Source: Planctomycetota bacterium (GTDB lineage Bacteria > Planctomycetota > Phycisphaerae > Phycisphaerales > Phycisphaeraceae). Taken from it: 57,341 nucleotides of DNA. The stretch covers positions 1 through 57,341 of the forward strand of contig JAJRRC010000074.1 in assembly GCA_024279865.1 (NCBI GenBank), read 5' to 3'. Position numbers and translations under genes: made by a program. The notes beneath the pieces were generated by a model. That model did not search any database. It was not told where the DNA came from and saw nothing but the letters and a program-made list of their open reading frames with translations. Below are positions 33,905 to 42,055 of the stretch, in pieces. The number at the start of each line of letters is the position of its first letter. The first letter of the stretch is position 1.

Positions 33905-34666
33905 ATGGAGAAACAATCCAATTATCCCGCCACGGATTCTTCATTGCGTATCGCGGTTGTCGCGTGTGCGGTGATGGAGATCGAACTGGAGCATTACTGC
34001 CAGGGCATGGACCACATTGTTCATGTGGAAATGATGGAGCAGGGTCTGCATAACGATCCCCCGCTGTTGAGCAACCAATTGCAGCAAGCGGTGGGCCGGG
34101 TGGAACAGAGGGTTCTGGATCTGGATGCGATTGTGCTGGTGTACGGGCTGTGCAGTCGAGGGACGGAAAACGTTCGTGCCAAAAATTGCAAATTGGTCAT
34201 GGCCCGCGCTCATGACTGCATTACCCTGCTCTTGGGTTCCAAAGAGCGGTACGCTCAATACATTAAAGATCATCCGGGGACTTACTGGTACAGCCCAGGC
34301 TGGAACAAGCACCACATCCCCCCCGGTAAAGAACGTTACGAAAAGCTCTACGCAGCGTATGTTCAAAAGTATGGCCAGGACAATGCTGAATATTTGATGG
34401 AATCCGAGCAGCACTGGTTCAGTACCTATGACCGGGCTGCGTATGTGGACCTGACCGTGGGGGCGACCCCTCAAGACAAGCAATACACCCAAGACTGTGC
34501 CGACTGGCTCAAATGGGATTATGCCCATGAGTCCGGTGACCCGCAATTGTTCATTGATTTGCTGTTGGGCCGATGGGATGACCAACGGTTTTTGGTTCTC
34601 GAACCGGGGGAATCTCTTGAACTCAGTGGCGATGACCGGGTGATTCGCACCGCAAGCTCTTCTTGA
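33905..34666 (+). CDS. DUF1638-like protein
   Basis: A soluble protein of 253 residues with IAVVACAVMEIELEHYC near the start, ALDAIVLVYGLCSRGTENVRA-like and CKLVMARAHDCITLLLGSKERYAQY in the middle, and conserved Trp/Tyr-rich PGTYWYSPGWNKH. These fit the DUF1638 family as I remember it. That family is often found next to corrinoid and uroporphyrinogen-decarboxylase-type methyltransferase genes, and the placement here agrees. Conserved Cys and His residues (CGLCS-like, AHDC) suggest metal or corrinoid contact. Function unproven. The start is 25 bp after the TPR gene; its stop codon is the first base of a family C repeat. Confidence 0.75.
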   Translation: MEKQSNYPATDSSLRIAVVACAVMEIELEHYCQGMDHIVHVEMMEQGLHNDPPLLSNQLQQAVGRVEQRVLDLDAIVLVYGLCSRGTENVRAKNCKLVMARAHDCITLLLGSKERYAQYIKDHPGTYWYSPGWNKHHIPPGKERYEKLYAAYVQKYGQDNAEYLMESEQHWFSTYDRAAYVDLTVGATPQDKQYTQDCADWLKWDYAHESGDPQLFIDLLLGRWDDQRFLVLEPGESLELSGDDRVIRTASSS

Positions 34667-34767
34667 TACGCATTGCGTATTCTAGTTGCGTGGTGAGAGT
34701 TTTATAAAATTTTGTCAATTCAGTCTCCTCGACTCACAAAATACACGAGTTTTAAATGGGATTGGTA
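34666..34767 (+). repeat. family C intergenic repeat, copy 2
   Basis: It starts at the last base of the DUF1638 stop codon with ATACGCATTGCGTAT and ends GGGATTGGTAT. About 80% identical to copy 1 read in reverse and to copy 3. With copy 1 it brackets 29145-34665 as an inverted pair. Confidence 0.87.
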
Positions 34768-34866
34768 TGAGTATCTCAATGAATCTCTTTTTTTGCATTT
34801 GCACATTTGTCAGACATTCACGACACTACTTTGTTTCATGCTGACAATAATTAAGGAGACTTTGTA

Positions 34867-36804
34867 ATGACGGTGCTTGATGTCGATCCAATGACGCAGA
34901 TGGAGTTGATCCCAACTCAGGTTTTTGAAGCTTCGGGCGAGGCCAATAGGGCTGTGGCTCAGGAAATCGCAGGCCTCATTCGCCAGCGTGCTGCTGAGGG
35001 AAAGCCTTGTGTCTTGGGTCTGGCGACCGGGTCTACCCCCGTGGGTGTTTATGACGAATTGATTCGTTTGCACAAAGAAGAAGGCTTGTCCTTTGCGAAT
35101 GTGGTGACGTTCAACTTAGATGAATATTATCCCATTAAGCCCAATGAGTTACAGAGCTATAATCGTTTCATGGCTGAACATTTGTTTGACCATATCGACA
35201 TTCCCAAAGACCAGATTAACATTCCCGACGGCACGGTTTCTTCTGATACGGTGCATGAGTATTGTCAGCGTTATGAAAAAATGATTGATGATGCGGGTGG
35301 ATTGGACCTCCAGCTATTGGGCATTGGTCGTACGGGGCATATCGGGTTTAACGAGCCTGGTTCAGGGCTTAAAAGTATTACCCGTTTGATTACGTTGGAC
35401 AAAGTGACTCGGATGGATGCTTCGGGGGACTTTTTCGCAGAAGAGAATGTGCCTCGCCGCGCGGTGACGATGGGTGTGGGGTCGATTTTCAAGGCTCGTC
35501 GCGTGGTGTTGTTGGCCTTTGGCGAGAACAAAGCGCCCGTGGTCGCCAAGGCGGTCGAAGGCGAAGTGACCGATGCGATTCCTGCCACGTTGCTTCAGCA
35601 GCATCCTAATGCTCAGATTGTGCTAGATCAGGCGGCCGCGGATTTATTAACGCGCTTTAAAACCCCTTGGGTGGTGGGTCCGATGAAATGGAGCGGCCGC
35701 ACCATTCGCACGGGCGTGATTTGGCTGTCTCAAAAATTGGGGAAGCCCATTTTGAAGCTCACCGAAGAAGACTACAACGAAGCGGGTCTTCAGGACCTGC
35801 TCGCAGAGCATGGCTCTGCCTACGATATTAATGTCCGTGTCTTCCGTGAGATGCAGCGAACCATCACCGGTTGGCCAGGCGGCAAGCCCAAGTCCGCCAA
35901 GGTGGTTGATGATCCGGATTTGGCCCGCGACAAAATATTTCCCAAGCGAGTGTTGATCTTCTCACCTCATCCTGACGACGATGTGATCTCCATGGGTGGC
36001 ACGCTGATCCGTTTGGCGGATCATGGTCACGATGTACATGTGGCTTATCAGGTTTCAGGCAACATCGCGGTGTTCGATGACGATGCTATTCGGTTTGTCG
36101 ATTTTGTGCGTGAATGCAATGAATTGTTCAATATTGAAACTGAGCAGACCACGCAACTTGAACAGCACATCGAAGAATACCTGCATAACAAAGAACCAGG
36201 CCAAGTTGATTCCCCCCAGATCCAAAAGCTCAAAGGGCTCATCCGTCGTGGTGAAGCTCGGGCTGCTTGTCGAGCGTGTGGCGTTCCTGCGAAGAACCTG
36301 CACTTTATGGATATGCCGTTTTACGAAACAGGTCGTGTTCGCAAAAAACCGATCAGCGACAAAGATATTCAAATCATTGTGGACTTGTTCCATGAGATCA
36401 AACCCCACCAAATTTACGCAGCAGGCGACCTGTCTGACCCGCATGGCACCCACCGCGTTTGCCTCGATGCGATCATGCAAGCCATCGAAAAAATTAAGCA
36501 TGAAGATTGGTTTACCGACTGCGAAGTCTGGCTCTATCGCGGTGCGTGGCAAGAATGGGAACCCCAGGCCATCGACATGGCGGTTCCTCTGTCACCTCAG
36601 GAATTACTGCGAAAACGCAATGCTATTTTCAAACATGAATCCCAGAAAGACCGGGCTTTGTTCCCCGGCTCTGACGAACGGGAATTCTGGAAACGGGCTG
36701 AAGATCGCAACTGTGATACCGCCCGCATTTATGACCAGCTAGGCTTGCCTGAGTATGAAGGGATTGAAGCTTTTGTTCGTTGGTCAGCAGATAAAGCCAT
36801 TTAA
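34867..36804 (+). CDS. nagB: NagB-like glucosamine-6-phosphate deaminase fused to a PIG-L/LmbE deacetylase
   Basis: The 645 residues hold two enzymes. Residues 20-280 resemble NagB, with GLATGSTPVGVYDELI, NLDEYYPI, LLGIGRTGHIGFNEPGS and TMGVGSIFKARRVVLLAFG. Residues 350-600 are a PIG-L/LmbE metalloprotein, with FSPHPDDDVISMGGTL (the HPDD zinc motif) and AGDLSDPHGTHRVCLDAI. NagB converts glucosamine-6-phosphate to fructose-6-phosphate and ammonia; PIG-L enzymes remove N-acetyl groups, so one chain could process an N-acetyl-sugar. Fusions of this layout occur in Bacteroidetes and planctomycetes. AAGGAG precedes ATG at 34867. Confidence 0.93.
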   Translation: MTVLDVDPMTQMELIPTQVFEASGEANRAVAQEIAGLIRQRAAEGKPCVLGLATGSTPVGVYDELIRLHKEEGLSFANVVTFNLDEYYPIKPNELQSYNRFMAEHLFDHIDIPKDQINIPDGTVSSDTVHEYCQRYEKMIDDAGGLDLQLLGIGRTGHIGFNEPGSGLKSITRLITLDKVTRMDASGDFFAEENVPRRAVTMGVGSIFKARRVVLLAFGENKAPVVAKAVEGEVTDAIPATLLQQHPNAQIVLDQAAADLLTRFKTPWVVGPMKWSGRTIRTGVIWLSQKLGKPILKLTEEDYNEAGLQDLLAEHGSAYDINVRVFREMQRTITGWPGGKPKSAKVVDDPDLARDKIFPKRVLIFSPHPDDDVISMGGTLIRLADHGHDVHVAYQVSGNIAVFDDDAIRFVDFVRECNELFNIETEQTTQLEQHIEEYLHNKEPGQVDSPQIQKLKGLIRRGEARAACRACGVPAKNLHFMDMPFYETGRVRKKPISDKDIQIIVDLFHEIKPHQIYAAGDLSDPHGTHRVCLDAIMQAIEKIKHEDWFTDCEVWLYRGAWQEWEPQAIDMAVPLSPQELLRKRNAIFKHESQKDRALFPGSDEREFWKRAEDRNCDTARIYDQLGLPEYEGIEAFVRWSADKAI

Positions 36805-36895
36805 CCTAAATGGTGTTTCAATTGAATCGGCGACTGGTGTAGGTGCCGTTTGTTTGAAATGCTTTCTTATTTTTGATGCCTGAAAGGTAGAACCC

Positions 36896-37756
36896 ATGAC
36901 AACGCAGACACCTGACCAGCTTGGTATTTGTAGCTGGTCTACGCATCCATCGACCCCTCAGGAATTGGCCATTCGCACCCGCGAGCTGGGTCTGACCAAG
37001 GTGCAGCTTGCACTGATGTCTTTGTTGGACGAGCCAGAGGTCTGGGGCGATGTCCAGAGCATTCTCGCCGCCGAGGGTGTTACCATTGTTTCAGGCATGT
37101 GTGGCACCACGGGTGAAGACTACAGCACCCTTGAGTCCATTCACCGAACCGGCGGCTTTGTGCCTGATGCGACTTGGGACCAAAGCTGGGCACGGATGCA
37201 GCAGTTTGCAAAAATTGCTCAAGGACTGGGTCTTTCTGAAGTCAGTACGCATTCGGGTTTTTTGCCTGCAGACCCTTCATCGCCCGACTTTGCCAAGCTC
37301 GTCGGACGTGTCGCTGAGGTGGCCAATTGTTTTAGCGATCATGGCCTGAACTTGATCTTTGAGACAGGTCAGGAAACGGCTGCGACCCTCGCTAACTTCC
37401 TCGCAGCCCTTGACGAAAAAGGTGCCACCAACACAGGCGTCAACTTCGATCCCGCCAACATGATTCTTTACGATATGGGTGATCCGGTTGAATCCTTTAA
37501 AACCATTGCTTCACGCGTCTGGCAGGTTCACATCAAGGACGCAACCCGTTCGCCGGTCAAAGGCGAGTGGGGTCTGGAAGTTCCCATCGGCGATGGTGAA
37601 GTGGACTGGCCTGCTTTTGTTCAAGCCTTAAATGAAGCAGACTTTACAGGCAACCTTGTCATTGAACGTGAAGCAGGCGACAACCGCATTGCCGACGTCC
37701 GAACAGCCATCGAACGCCTCAGCGAGGTGATGGCCCAAGTTGCCGTGGCCAGTTAA
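36896..37756 (+). CDS. sugar phosphate isomerase/epimerase-type TIM barrel
   Basis: A xylose-isomerase-like TIM-barrel protein of 286 residues. Marks are GICSWSTHPSTPQEL at the start, VSTHSGFLP, NLIFETGQE (Glu ligand), TGVNFDPANMILYDMGDP (Asp ligand), VWQVHIKDA (His ligand) and NLVIEREAG (Glu ligand). This is the usual metal-ligand order of the family. Substrate unknown; likely a keto-sugar or sugar phosphate. AAAGGTAG lies before ATG at 36896. It follows the NagB fusion by 90 bp and may share its transcript, which fits amino-sugar or rare-sugar catabolism. Confidence 0.9.
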   Translation: MTTQTPDQLGICSWSTHPSTPQELAIRTRELGLTKVQLALMSLLDEPEVWGDVQSILAAEGVTIVSGMCGTTGEDYSTLESIHRTGGFVPDATWDQSWARMQQFAKIAQGLGLSEVSTHSGFLPADPSSPDFAKLVGRVAEVANCFSDHGLNLIFETGQETAATLANFLAALDEKGATNTGVNFDPANMILYDMGDPVESFKTIASRVWQVHIKDATRSPVKGEWGLEVPIGDGEVDWPAFVQALNEADFTGNLVIEREAGDNRIADVRTAIERLSEVMAQVAVAS

Positions 37757-37837
37757 CGCTCTATGTGGGGTTGTATCGCTGAGACCAGATGTATCGAACG
37801 TCTGGTGGCGATACGTTGGACGCAGATATTGAAACAT

Positions 37838-37865
37838 TTGGCGATCATTCTGTAGATGCTATAAT
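37838..37865 (+). promoter_or_regulatory. sigma-70-type promoter of the probable 6S RNA
   Basis: TTGGCG and a perfect TATAAT separated by 16 bp. The predicted start is near 37872. Confidence 0.6.
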
Positions 37866-37871
37866 AGTAGC

Positions 37872-38090
37872 GGATGATAAGGTCCAAAGATTGCTTCTTG
37901 TCTGTAGGGTTCGTCCGACGGTGGTACTTTTTGTCCCGAACCTTGTTGAACCCCAAGGGAGCAGGATCGAGCACGAATGTCAGACCGTCTACGAGCGGAA
38001 GGCAGGGATGACTCGGCGACGCGCCCACCTAACATTGGGGTTCGAGTCAAAACCCATTGCGCGGCCCAAGTGGATAGGAAGTAATCTAAC
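37872..38090 (+). ncRNA. ssrS: probable 6S RNA
   Basis: A transcript of about 220 nt from a TATAAT promoter to a strong terminator, with no reading frame. GAACCCCAA (37948-37956) pairs perfectly with TTGGGGTTC (38035-38043) and closes an internal region. Just before the right arm stands GGCGACGCGCCCACCTA, which resembles the conserved 3' side of the 6S central bubble. 6S RNA mimics an open promoter and holds housekeeping RNA polymerase in stationary phase. SRP RNA, tmRNA and RNase P were considered and lack their hallmark motifs. The assignment rests on one motif, size and position. Confidence 0.5.
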
Positions 38091-38094
38091 CTCT

Positions 38095-38129
38095 AACGGC
38101 TTGCCAAAACTGGCAAGCCGTTTTGTTTT
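38095..38129 (+). terminator. intrinsic terminator of the probable 6S RNA
   Basis: AACGGCTTGCC-aaaact-GGCAAGCCGTT is an 11-bp perfect stem followed by TTGTTTT. Confidence 0.92.
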
Positions 38130-38130
38130 A

Positions 38131-38257
38131 AGCTTTCAGTTTTCAGCAAGAGGGCAAAAAGACAAGATCGGATACACCCTGTCAGCTTTGCAGGAAACTC
38201 CCCGTCTTTCTTTTTCTTCTCTTTCTTACTGACAACTGACAACTGACAACTGATCAC
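38131..38257 (+). repeat. family D element, copy 1
   Basis: The left end is CTTTCAGTTTTCAGCAAGAGGG and the right end TTTCTTACTGACAACTGACAACTGACAACTGATC, tandem 7-mers CTGACAA. The interior does not match copies 2 and 3. It occupies the spacer between 6S and cysE. Confidence 0.75.
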
Positions 38258-38281
38258 TTTTATTGGTACGATAAAGACATT

Positions 38282-39250
38282 ATGAATCAAGAAGATACGA
38301 CATCCCAGTCTCACGTCTCCTTGGACAATCTCGTTGAACAGATGGTTCAGAGCTATCTTGCCGATGGACAAATGCACCATCTCAATGCAACATTCTTGCC
38401 GAGTCGGGAACGAATCATCCAGATTATTGAGCTGACGCGACGACTCCTATTCCCCGGTTTTTTTGATTCCGCCCAATTGACCACCGAAACGGTACGCTTC
38501 CATGTGGGTGATCTCTTAATCCAATTGCGAACCCTGCTCAATGAACAAATCCACCAGGCATTACGCTACGGTGCCAAAGTGCAAGGCAACGTCTCAGAAG
38601 CCTCAGACCATCAAGCTGCCAAGCTGACAACCATCTTTTTACAACGCTTGCCCGAAGTGCGTCGTATGCTGGCGACAGATATTCGAGCTGCTTTTGAAGG
38701 AGACCCAGCCGCTCAAAGCACCGATGAAACCATCTTTTGCTATCCAGGGATTGACGCAATCTTCATCCATCGCGTGGCCCACGAACTCTGGATATTGGAC
38801 ATCCCACTGTTGCCACGCATGATGGGGGAGTACGCCCACAATGAAACAGGCATCGACCTGCACCCCGGAGCAACCGTTGGCGAATCCTTCTTCATCGATC
38901 ACGGCACAGGTGTTGTCATCGGCGAAACCTGCACGCTCGGGAAAAGTGTCAAAATCTATCAGGGAGTCACCCTTGGCGCACTTTCTACCAAAGGTGGACA
39001 AGCATGGAGAGGGTCCAAACGGCATCCTACCATCGACGACAATGTCACCATCTACGGCGGAGCCATTATCCTCGGTGATATCACCATCGGTAAAAATACA
39101 ACCATCGGCGGCAGTGTATTCGTGACCCGTTCGATCCCCGCCAACCATACTGTGACCATGAAGGGTCAGGAACTGGAAATCCATGAGCGTCGAAAACGCA
39201 AGTCCAAAAAGGGACTCGAAGCAGACTCTCTCCTGGACTTTCAAATCTAA
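38282..39250 (+). CDS. cysE: serine O-acetyltransferase
   Basis: This enzyme makes O-acetylserine, the precursor of cysteine. Residues 1-160 form the helical N-terminal domain (DIRAAFEGDPAAQSTDETIFCYPGIDAIFIHRVAHELW, with the conserved Asp and His). Residues 190-290 form the left-handed beta helix with hexapeptide repeats: GIDLHPGATVGESFFIDHGTGVVIGETCTLGKSVKIYQGVTLG, then KRHPTIDDNVTIYGGAIILGDITIGKNTTIGG. At 322 residues it is the long EpsC-like form. The start is at 38282, with no strong ribosome binding site because a family D element ends 24 bp before. No cysK is adjacent. Confidence 0.94.
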   Translation: MNQEDTTSQSHVSLDNLVEQMVQSYLADGQMHHLNATFLPSRERIIQIIELTRRLLFPGFFDSAQLTTETVRFHVGDLLIQLRTLLNEQIHQALRYGAKVQGNVSEASDHQAAKLTTIFLQRLPEVRRMLATDIRAAFEGDPAAQSTDETIFCYPGIDAIFIHRVAHELWILDIPLLPRMMGEYAHNETGIDLHPGATVGESFFIDHGTGVVIGETCTLGKSVKIYQGVTLGALSTKGGQAWRGSKRHPTIDDNVTIYGGAIILGDITIGKNTTIGGSVFVTRSIPANHTVTMKGQELEIHERRKRKSKKGLEADSLLDFQI

Positions 39251-39303
39251 TGCGTTTTGCATTGTGACAGAGACACCACAACGTTACTTACAAGAACCCC
39301 CCA

Positions 39304-39338
39304 AGCCGAGCTCTAAGGTCTTCCGAAGAGTCGGATTC
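39304..39338 (+). repeat. family B hairpin repeat, copy 3
   Basis: CCGAGCTCT pairs with AGAGTCGG (one bulge) around AAGGTCTTCCGA. It lies between the convergent cysE and sulfatase maturase genes. Confidence 0.75.
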
Positions 39339-39367
39339 TTTTAATGTGTGATTGATACAGCAATTTT

Positions 39368-40747
39368 TTACCGGGGTCCGCAGCATTTTTTATACTTGCG
39401 CCCCGACCCGCACGGGCAAGGATCATTGCGTTTGATTTTCCCACTGGGAGCTGTGGGGCGGCCGGGGGCTGCGGGGTTTCGAACCACGCCGTAACGTTCA
39501 TATTCACTGGCAGGCACGCCCATGGCCACGCACTTGGCCATCTTCCGCAGCGTCGGCAAACTATGTTTGTAGAAGGCCATGTACCCTTCACAGAGATAGG
39601 CCAAGCCTTCTTCGCCGTCAGGGGTCAGGCTAATGCGGTCCTTGGGGCAGGCTCCGTGACAATATTTAAGGTAGTCACAGTCGAGGCAGAATTTCGGAAG
39701 CGTATCGAATTTGTCGTTGCCGAATTTCTTTTGTTGATCACTTTCGAGCATTTCGCCGAGGGTTTTGTCCGCAATATTGCCCAAGTGAAATTCAGGGCTT
39801 ACATAGTGGTCGCACGCATACAGATCGCCCGTGTGTTCTAGGGCCACCGCATTGCCACAGGTTTTGGCGTGGACGCATAGCGACGGTGGATATCCCACCG
39901 CAATGCCCAGCATCATGTCGAATAGCTGTACAAAGATGTGGCCGACGTCATTGGACTCGATCCAGCGATCAAAAATACCGTTGAGAAAATATCCCCATTG
40001 GGCCGGAGAGACGCTACGGGCTGCGACGGAAGCTTGGTTTGCTTCAAGGATCGGAAGCAAGGGGCGTTGGTGCTCCTTGGCATCGAGAAGTTGGTCATGT
40101 TCGACAATGGGGATGAATTGGAAGAACGTTGAGCCGATGGATTTAAGAAAATCGTAAATGGCTGCGGGGTCTTGAGCATTGTCTGCCTGGACGACGGTGA
40201 GGGTGTTGAATTCTACTTTGTGTTTTTGCAGAATTTTGATGCCTCGCATCACCTCGGCAAAGCTGCCTTTGCCTTGTTTGTCAAAGCGATAGCGATTGTG
40301 CTGTTCTTCAGGGCCATCGACACTGATACCGACAAGGAACTGGTGTTCGTGAAGAAACTCACCCCATTGGTCATCGAGCAGTGTGCCGTTGGTTTGCAAG
40401 GCATTGACGATGGGGATGTTGGGGCGTGCATAGCGTTTTTGCAGTTCCATGACTTTGCGAAAATACTTAACACCCATGAGCGTTGGTTCGCCGCCTTGGA
40501 AGGCAAAAGAAATTTCGGGGATATTCGCTGGCTGCGATTCAATGTACTGTCTGACAAAGCGGTCCAGTTGTTCTTCGGTCATGCGGAAATTGCTTTTTCC
40601 GCCGAACATGGCTTCTTTTTCCAGATAAAAACAGTAGCTGCAATCAAGGTTACAAATCGGGCCGATGGGCTTGACCATGACGTGAAAGGGATCGCCGGCT
40701 GCGAAGATAGGCAAGGTGACATCAGTAGGTGCGGGGGCTTGAGACAT
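39368..40747 (-). CDS. anaerobic sulfatase-maturating enzyme (radical SAM/SPASM) with SEC-C tail
   Basis: This radical SAM enzyme converts the active-site Cys or Ser of sulfatases to formylglycine without oxygen. The SAM cluster motif is Cys32-x3-Cys36-x2-Cys39 in GPICNLDCSYCFYLEK, with FAFQGGEPTLMG downstream. A SPASM domain follows (SLCVHAKTCGNAVALEHTGDLYACDHYV and FCLDCDYLKYCHGACPKDR) with the seven cysteines for two further clusters. The last 25 residues are a SEC-C zinc motif, NDPCPCGSGRKYKKCC, as in SecA, which is not part of the basic enzyme. It has 459 residues. The divergent promoter region holds a family D element. Its targets here are the sulfatases at 11096 and 26491. Confidence 0.95.
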   Translation of the reverse strand: MSQAPAPTDVTLPIFAAGDPFHVMVKPIGPICNLDCSYCFYLEKEAMFGGKSNFRMTEEQLDRFVRQYIESQPANIPEISFAFQGGEPTLMGVKYFRKVMELQKRYARPNIPIVNALQTNGTLLDDQWGEFLHEHQFLVGISVDGPEEQHNRYRFDKQGKGSFAEVMRGIKILQKHKVEFNTLTVVQADNAQDPAAIYDFLKSIGSTFFQFIPIVEHDQLLDAKEHQRPLLPILEANQASVAARSVSPAQWGYFLNGIFDRWIESNDVGHIFVQLFDMMLGIAVGYPPSLCVHAKTCGNAVALEHTGDLYACDHYVSPEFHLGNIADKTLGEMLESDQQKKFGNDKFDTLPKFCLDCDYLKYCHGACPKDRISLTPDGEEGLAYLCEGYMAFYKHSLPTLRKMAKCVAMGVPASEYERYGVVRNPAAPGRPTAPSGKIKRNDPCPCGSGRKYKKCCGPR

Positions 40748-40756
40748 AATTTAAGA

Positions 40757-40890
40757 AGCGATCAGTTTTCAGCGATCATCTGTCAGTTAAGAGGGAAAAA
40801 TCGGAATATGGTTGATTGGCATTGTTTTGGCATCCATCTTTTTCGGTTCCTTTTCTTACTGATGGCTGATCGCTGACAGCTGATCGCTTG
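40757..40890 (+). repeat. family D element, copy 2
   Basis: The left end is GCGATCAGTTTTCAGCGATCATCTGTCAGTTAAGAGGG; the right end is CCTTTTCTTACTGATGGCTGATCGCTGACAGCTGATCGC. It fills the spacer between the divergent maturase and radical SAM genes, so both promoters must lie in or beside it. Confidence 0.78.
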
Positions 40891-40916
40891 CCTCATTGGT
40901 ATATACTAGGCATGTC

Positions 40917-41789
40917 ATGGACAAATCACCACCCACGCCGCTGTCTGTTTTTGCCAGTCATTCCCGACTTTGGCGTGAGCATCGGTACGTCTATCCGGTC
41001 ATCAGCCGGCGAAGCCGTGGTCTTTCGGTGGGGGTGAATCTCAATCCAGACAAGATATGTAATTTTGGTTGCATCTATTGTCAGGTCGACCGATCCGATG
41101 AAGGTCAACGTCCCCAACCGCTGGACATGGCCGTCGTGCGACAGGAGCTTGAGGTGATCCTCTCTTTGGCTCTCAGTGGTGAAATATGGCAAGACCCCAT
41201 GTTTGCGGATACGCCCGAAGCATTTCGCGTTTTGAGTGATATTGCATTCTCAGGCGACGCAGAGCCCACCAGTTCTCCGAATTTCGAAGACGTGGTCAAG
41301 GCTGCCATTGAAGTTAAAACGCAGCTCAATTTGCCTCAGGTCAAGTTGGTTTTAATCACCAATGCCACATTATTACAACGGCCAGCCGTGGTGCGCTCGC
41401 TGATCGCAATGGACGATCATCAAGGTGAAATCTGGGCCAAGCTTGATGCTGGAACCGAAGCGTACTTTCAAATGATTGATCACACCAAGGTTCCCTTTAA
41501 GCGGGTCTTGGAGAATATTCAGATCGCAGGCAGCAGCCGTCCCTTGGCCATTCAGAGCATGATCGCCCAGGTTGCAGGCAAGCCCATGCCCCTAGTTGAA
41601 CAACAAGCCTACGTCGGCCGTCTCGATGACTTGATGGCCCTGGGCTGCCAAATTAAACAGGTGCAGCTATACACCGTCGCCCGTCCGCCTGCTCAAAGCA
41701 ACGTGCAGCCGGTGACCAAGGCATTCCTCGAGCAGCTACGAGATCAGATCCACGCAGTACGCCCCACATTGGCAGTTGATCTGTTTTAG
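40917..41789 (+). CDS. radical SAM protein (COG0731-like)
   Basis: A radical SAM enzyme of 290 residues. The cluster motif is CNFGCIYC in NLNPDKICNFGCIYCQVDR, preceded by SRRSRGLSVGVNLNP as in the COG0731 group related to wyosine-type enzymes. AFSGDAEPTSSPNF fits the SAM-binding strand, and KLVLITNATLLQ and WAKLDAGTEAYFQMI follow the expected order. The function of this bacterial group is not established; a role in modification of a small molecule or RNA is possible. I chose ATG at 40917 since the shorter form begins right after a weak AGG; a frame open upstream would start inside the family D element. Confidence 0.88.
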   Translation: MDKSPPTPLSVFASHSRLWREHRYVYPVISRRSRGLSVGVNLNPDKICNFGCIYCQVDRSDEGQRPQPLDMAVVRQELEVILSLALSGEIWQDPMFADTPEAFRVLSDIAFSGDAEPTSSPNFEDVVKAAIEVKTQLNLPQVKLVLITNATLLQRPAVVRSLIAMDDHQGEIWAKLDAGTEAYFQMIDHTKVPFKRVLENIQIAGSSRPLAIQSMIAQVAGKPMPLVEQQAYVGRLDDLMALGCQIKQVQLYTVARPPAQSNVQPVTKAFLEQLRDQIHAVRPTLAVDLF

Positions 41790-41856
41790 AGAAGAATCGA
41801 ACCACGGGTGAAGGCGCTTGCCGTACATTGCAATTGATTCACCATCGATAATCACA

Positions 41857-41892
41857 ACGCCGAGCCCTGAAGTCTGCTAAAGGGCCGGATTC
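41857..41892 (+). repeat. family B hairpin repeat, copy 4
   Basis: CCGAGCCCT pairs with AGGGCCGG (one bulge) around GAAGTCTGCTAA. It lies 70 bp downstream of the radical SAM gene on the same strand. Confidence 0.75.
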
Positions 41893-42002
41893 GCTCCTTC
41901 AATGCAACCCATCAATACGAGGCCACGCAGTCGCACTCTACGCCTAAAGCAACTTGCGTAAATAAATGCCACTTGCATTGGAGGATCGGACGCGCCCCCG
42001 GG

Positions 42003-42028
42003 AGCAAGTATGCTTGCTGCTATTTTTA
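42003..42028 (+). terminator. possible terminator between radical SAM gene and glycosyltransferase
   Basis: AGCAAG-tatg-CTTGCT forms a 6-bp perfect stem, with GCTATTTTT after it. It is 215 bp past the radical SAM stop codon, so the assignment is tentative. Confidence 0.4.
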
Positions 42029-42055
42029 CATGATCAACAAAATGATGACGATGAA

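Noticed and set aside
37870-38090. tmRNA, SRP RNA or RNase P RNA
   Set aside because: The T-arm-like GGGTTCGAGTC has no 5-bp stem with a 7-nt loop; the GGAAGGCAG segment lacks the SRP tetraloop context; and RNase P conserved regions are missing.
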